64,000 nt of DNA, from the NCBI GenBank assembly GCA_963668655.2, contig CAXXPQ010000001.1, forward strand, positions 558,001-622,000. The letters run 5' to 3'. Positions 61,017 to 64,000 of this stretch are shown in pieces. The position numbers and the translations under genes are program-made. The notes beneath the pieces are model-generated. The model was not told where the DNA came from and searched no databases. It saw only the letters and a list, made by a program, of their open reading frames with translations. Every line of letters begins with the position of its first letter. The stretch's first letter is position 1. This DNA is from G963668655 sp963668655 (GTDB taxonomy: Bacteria > Myxococcota_A > SURF-8).

Positions 61017-61532
61017 ATGCACAATCTCTACTTCGTCCTTGTTGATAAAGACAAGGCTAAAAACAGCAGACAGGCCCGAAAGAAAGCCATCCCCATCTTA
61101 GAAAGCGAAGGTTTCTTTTTCTGCGAAGGATACTTCACCTTGGCCCAAGCCGATTGGGCAGTGGTCGGAGGACGCTCCAGCGGAACATTGTCAAACCTCA
61201 TGTTTGAAAAAGACTTCTTCAAAGAACTGCGCAAAACCAAACCCGATTTCAGCTACACTGAAACGGATATAGGAAAAGCTCGAAAAGAGCTAAACAAACT
61301 ATGGCAATCGCTTGGCGGAAAAGGATTGAATCCGTACAACCGAAATGCCTACGAAGAATACGGCTATACCGACGATGCGCAGATTCTTACCAAATCATTG
61401 GCGGAGAAGTTAAAGAAAGAATATGCCGAGGTTGAAATCTTCGACAGCATCAAAAGCACTGAACTCGTACCCAGCCAACTTTCAGCCGATGCTTACGGAC
61501 ACTGGTTGGTCACCATTGACTACCATTGCTAA
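61017..61532 (+). CDS. Protein of unknown function, island cargo
   Basis: Cytoplasmic protein of 171 residues, not recognised. The first part alternates strands and helices (NLYFVLVDKDKAKNSRQARKKAI, FFFCEGYFTLAQADWAVVGGRSSG), then a Lys/Asn-rich helical stretch with YEEYGYTDDAQILTKSLAEKL, and a C-terminal WLVTIDYHC. Codon use is AT-rich. No Shine-Dalgarno sequence precedes the ATG, only an A/C/T-rich leader, as in Bacteroidota. It sits 122 bp after the 98-residue gene and 20 bp before a small zinc-finger-like gene, with which it may form one transcript. Confidence 0.6.
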   Translation: MHNLYFVLVDKDKAKNSRQARKKAIPILESEGFFFCEGYFTLAQADWAVVGGRSSGTLSNLMFEKDFFKELRKTKPDFSYTETDIGKARKELNKLWQSLGGKGLNPYNRNAYEEYGYTDDAQILTKSLAEKLKKEYAEVEIFDSIKSTELVPSQLSADAYGHWLVTIDYHC

Positions 61533-61552
61533 TACAATTAACCAACAAACCT

Positions 61553-61741
61553 ATGAGTACCCAAAAAACTCTGTACTGCCCTTCCTGCCGGAAATATCCG
61601 GATCAAATTGAAGAGCATTACTCCGGGAATCTCATTGAGTACCGTGAATGGGATCAAAACACCTACGACATCTATGACAGCAACATTGATGACCTGGATC
61701 TCACTGTTGTCTGCGGAACCTGTGGAACCGAACTCTATTAA
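61553..61741 (+). CDS. Small CxxC zinc-ribbon-like protein, island cargo
   Basis: Protein of 62 residues with two Cys pairs, CPSC (residues 9-12) and CGTC (about 54-57), framing an acidic middle (YDIYDSNIDDLDL), the layout of a one-site zinc ribbon. Not assignable to a named family. The ATG at 61553 has no ribosome site, again as in Bacteroidota. It follows the 171-residue gene by 20 bp and shares its AT-rich composition. Confidence 0.55.
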   Translation: MSTQKTLYCPSCRKYPDQIEEHYSGNLIEYREWDQNTYDIYDSNIDDLDLTVVCGTCGTELY

Positions 61742-61894
61742 AGACACCCCCGAACACGGCTTTGCCCCCTCTTGCGATAGATTTAGGATTGTTGAGATTT
61801 CAATTCAACTTTTCTCATATACTTTTTCCTTGCCGAGCATTCCGGCATCCGATATATTGCTTGCGATTGTCATAACGTGCCGGGATAAAAAGCC

Positions 61895-64000
61895 ATGAAG
61901 CGGAAACAGCTAACCATTGGAATTCGGCGTTTCTTCATCTTGCTTCTTATCCTCACCCTGCCGATTCTTGTCGTATCGCTCGCTCCCGAGTTTCGCTCCG
62001 ATTCATCCAAGAATAAAGATTCCCTTCACCCAACGAACCTGTTCGTCTCCCCGGCCTGGGCGCAGGTGAGCACGGATCCCGCAATGGCCGGATACCAGTC
62101 CATGCTGGGAGAACTGGGAGGAGGTTCCTTTACGGGCAGTCTCGTGCAGCATTCAACGCCCTTCGCCGTCATAACGGTGGGATACGTTCACACGGGGGCG
62201 CTGTATTTCGGCCCCTATCACGGAGAAGACCCGAAAGCCCTGCTTTCCGGATCGGTTCCGGACGCCTGGGTGGACGGCGTGTCCGTAAAACGGGGCGTCA
62301 GCGATTGCCCGGCCTACCTGGAGAGTTTGAGATTCAAAACCGATGAAGAGGATCCCCGCAACGCCAAACAGTTCTGGCGGCACCGAACCTACACCGACGT
62401 ATACGAATCCAGTCAGGACTGGTGCGCGGACGGAAACGGCCTGTGGATGGGGCCTCTTCCCCTTCCGGATGTCGGCGTGGGCATGTCCTCTTTCTCGCAG
62501 GAAGGTTCCGCCGGTGGAGCCAATTCGGGAAAGGACGGCTTTTTCAGCTACGAAAACGTTCACCTGCTGTACGGCAGCGTCGCTAGCCTGAACGCCCTCA
62601 TCATGTCGAAAGCCGAAGAAAGCGCCATGGCCAGTTATTATTTTCCGATAGCAGGAAATCGACAGCGGGTTTTCTTCGGCGTGAGCAGCGCCCCGACCTT
62701 GCATTTCACTTCCAGCACCGCCGCCCAGTCTCACACCAACATTCCCCTCAATTCGAAGTTCGTCGGCGGCAACATCGGCTTCTTTCCGCGCCCGGGCACA
62801 CCATACAGATACCTGACGCCCGGCAATGGAATGGAGGAATACACAACGGGCACGTCGGAGTACTATGCCAACAATGTAAAAGCGCGCAAAGGCGTTCTCT
62901 GGGGGGTGTCGGAAAGCACCATTTCATGCCCCGATGGCGGCAGTCCCCCCGGATACGAATACAACCTCGGCGACACCCCCTGCAACGGAGCGGCCGGAAC
63001 GTCCTGCGAGAAGTACAAAACGACTTACAACGCCACGTCCCAGCAACTCATCCATCTGGGACGCAATACGCCGTTTACCGGGCAGCCGAACGAAGCGGCG
63101 AGCGAGACGGACGACATCAACCAGACGGAAATCTATCTTTTCCGCTATCATGCCTTGATCGATCAGAGCGACGATTCCACATCCATCGGCGCGTTGATTT
63201 CTTCCATCCCTGCCGTGGACCTTACCGTGGCGGGAGAGGCGCTGACGAGCGTCCAAGGCCCCGACCTGCTTCTCTATTCCAACGCGGGATGCTATTACAA
63301 AACCGATTCGGCGCACCCCGAGATCGACTTGATGTGGGCGGCTCCGTACAGCTTCAAACTGTTTCAGAATCTCGATTGTTCGCCGGGGCTGAGATGCGAC
63401 GACGACGATTCGAGTTGCGCGCGTCCCGAGAGCGGCGACAGCAACCTGACCTGCCGTTTCCGCAGCATCTACGACAAGAGTTTTTTCGAAAACATGCTGA
63501 CGACCATGGAAGAAGGTACGAATTCCGGCTTTCTGAGCCGATATGTCTACAACGACTATTTAAAAGCGAGGATTGCGAGCGGGGAGATCACCCGGACCAT
63601 GACCCTTTCGGAACACGAACCCGTGCTGGCCTTGGCGATCAACCGCTCCACGGGGTATATCGGCGCACGGCTCTGGGATCCGGACCGGCATTATGCGGAC
63701 CATCACGGGGGAGAATACGAATCGAAGGATTACAATCAATTCTATCTCGGTCCCGTCAACGTCCCGCTCTTTCCGCCGGAAATCCACCTGCTGGTGAAGC
63801 GCAAGCCGAAGAGCATCCCGGGAGGCGGGAAGGACAAGTACTATCTGGTCGCCTCCCAGGGCGTGGGCAACACGAAGGATCAACATGTCGATATCGAATT
63901 GAACTGGCGGATTCCCGTAGTAAAGTCGTTCGATTGCAAACAGGACGATTCCCAATGCCGGTTGAGTCCGACGGACCAGGAAACCGTTTCCAGGAAACTC
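61895..64000 (+). CDS. Large secreted protein (partial, runs off the window)
   Basis: Open frame of at least 702 codons with no stop before the window end. The N-terminus has a positively charged start and a hydrophobic stretch (RRFFILLLILTLPILVVSLA), probably a signal peptide or anchor. The rest is beta-rich, with many Tyr/Gly/Asn and paired cysteines (ISCPDGG, DTPCNGAAGTSC, DCSPGLRCDDDDSSCA, SFDCKQDDSQC), fitting an extracellular protein with disulfides. I do not recognise the family; no PilY1, protease or lectin motif was secure. GC content returns to the chromosomal level, so it is not part of the AT-rich island. Confidence 0.7.
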   Translation, partial: MKRKQLTIGIRRFFILLLILTLPILVVSLAPEFRSDSSKNKDSLHPTNLFVSPAWAQVSTDPAMAGYQSMLGELGGGSFTGSLVQHSTPFAVITVGYVHTGALYFGPYHGEDPKALLSGSVPDAWVDGVSVKRGVSDCPAYLESLRFKTDEEDPRNAKQFWRHRTYTDVYESSQDWCADGNGLWMGPLPLPDVGVGMSSFSQEGSAGGANSGKDGFFSYENVHLLYGSVASLNALIMSKAEESAMASYYFPIAGNRQRVFFGVSSAPTLHFTSSTAAQSHTNIPLNSKFVGGNIGFFPRPGTPYRYLTPGNGMEEYTTGTSEYYANNVKARKGVLWGVSESTISCPDGGSPPGYEYNLGDTPCNGAAGTSCEKYKTTYNATSQQLIHLGRNTPFTGQPNEAASETDDINQTEIYLFRYHALIDQSDDSTSIGALISSIPAVDLTVAGEALTSVQGPDLLLYSNAGCYYKTDSAHPEIDLMWAAPYSFKLFQNLDCSPGLRCDDDDSSCARPESGDSNLTCRFRSIYDKSFFENMLTTMEEGTNSGFLSRYVYNDYLKARIASGEITRTMTLSEHEPVLALAINRSTGYIGARLWDPDRHYADHHGGEYESKDYNQFYLGPVNVPLFPPEIHLLVKRKPKSIPGGGKDKYYLVASQGVGNTKDQHVDIELNWRIPVVKSFDCKQDDSQCRLSPTDQETVSRKL

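Larger units (their letters stand above)
60053..61790. mobile_element. AT-rich genomic-island remnant
   Basis: The segment has a much lower GC content than the sequence on both sides and is bounded on the left by a broken integrase and a tRNA 3'-end relic. It contains three small genes, at least two without a Shine-Dalgarno site, which is usual in Bacteroidota rather than in this genome. The right border is not marked by a recognisable repeat; I place it before the GC-rich gene at 61895. Confidence 0.6.

Overview
The window (64 kb, mostly GC-rich, with one AT-rich patch near 60-61.9 kb) looks like a chromosome segment of a Gram-negative, probably anaerobic, delta-type bacterium (Myxococcota/Desulfobacterota-like; I do not assign it further). 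The reasons are lipoproteins with acidic 'DGD' linkers, thrombospondin-type calcium repeats and cysteine-rich modules, MYXO-CTERM-like C-terminal anchors, a sigma-54 enhancer-binding regulator, PAS-rich hybrid kinases and a ferredoxin-linked 2-oxoacid oxidoreductase. No rRNA, intact tRNA or CRISPR array was seen.

Layout. 1-5.7 kb, minus strand: a partial class V aminotransferase, a Roadblock/LC7 gene with two V4R-like genes, a PilZ protein, a WalJ-like metallo-beta-lactamase-fold protein and a small membrane protein. 5.8-9.8 kb: a vWA/TSP3 lipoprotein divergent from a DUF1571 protein. 9.9-15.1 kb, plus strand: a c-type-heme membrane protein with a degenerate GGDEF domain, then a P-loop protein joined to a three-gene 2-oxoacid:ferredoxin oxidoreductase operon, and a SemiSWEET transporter. 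15.2-19.1 kb: a glycosyltransferase, a lipoprotein, and a TetR repressor with an envelope protein, marked by two copies of one operator. 19.1-25.3 kb: a vitamin B12 uptake operon behind a promoter and a cobalamin riboswitch (surface protein, BtuB-like receptor, beta-propeller lipoprotein, BtuF-like binding protein).

25.6-34 kb: a PEP/pyruvate-binding protein diverges from a Cys-rich small protein plus glutamate dehydrogenase. Each side has a sigma-54 promoter, and a tandem palindrome lies almost exactly midway. A histidine kinase and an NtrC-type activator follow, and are the obvious candidates for controlling both sides. 34-47.5 kb: a fused SpmA-SpmB protein, a surface subtilase and a heparinase-like protein with matching C-terminal anchors, a hybrid kinase with about eight PAS domains, and a secreted protein. 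47.5-51.4 kb: RadA, a PHP phosphoesterase, LipB and a calcineurin-like phosphoesterase.

51.5-59.98 kb, minus strand: an arginine operon read as DUF1611-argC-argD-argB-argE-argR-argG-argH from a TTGACA-N17-TATATA promoter overlapped by ARG boxes. It has no argA, argJ or argF, which makes the leading DUF1611 gene a candidate for an unusual first step. 60-61.8 kb: an AT-rich island relic (frameshifted integrase end, tRNA 3'-end relic, direct repeat, three foreign-looking small genes). 61.9 kb to the end: a large secreted protein running off the window.
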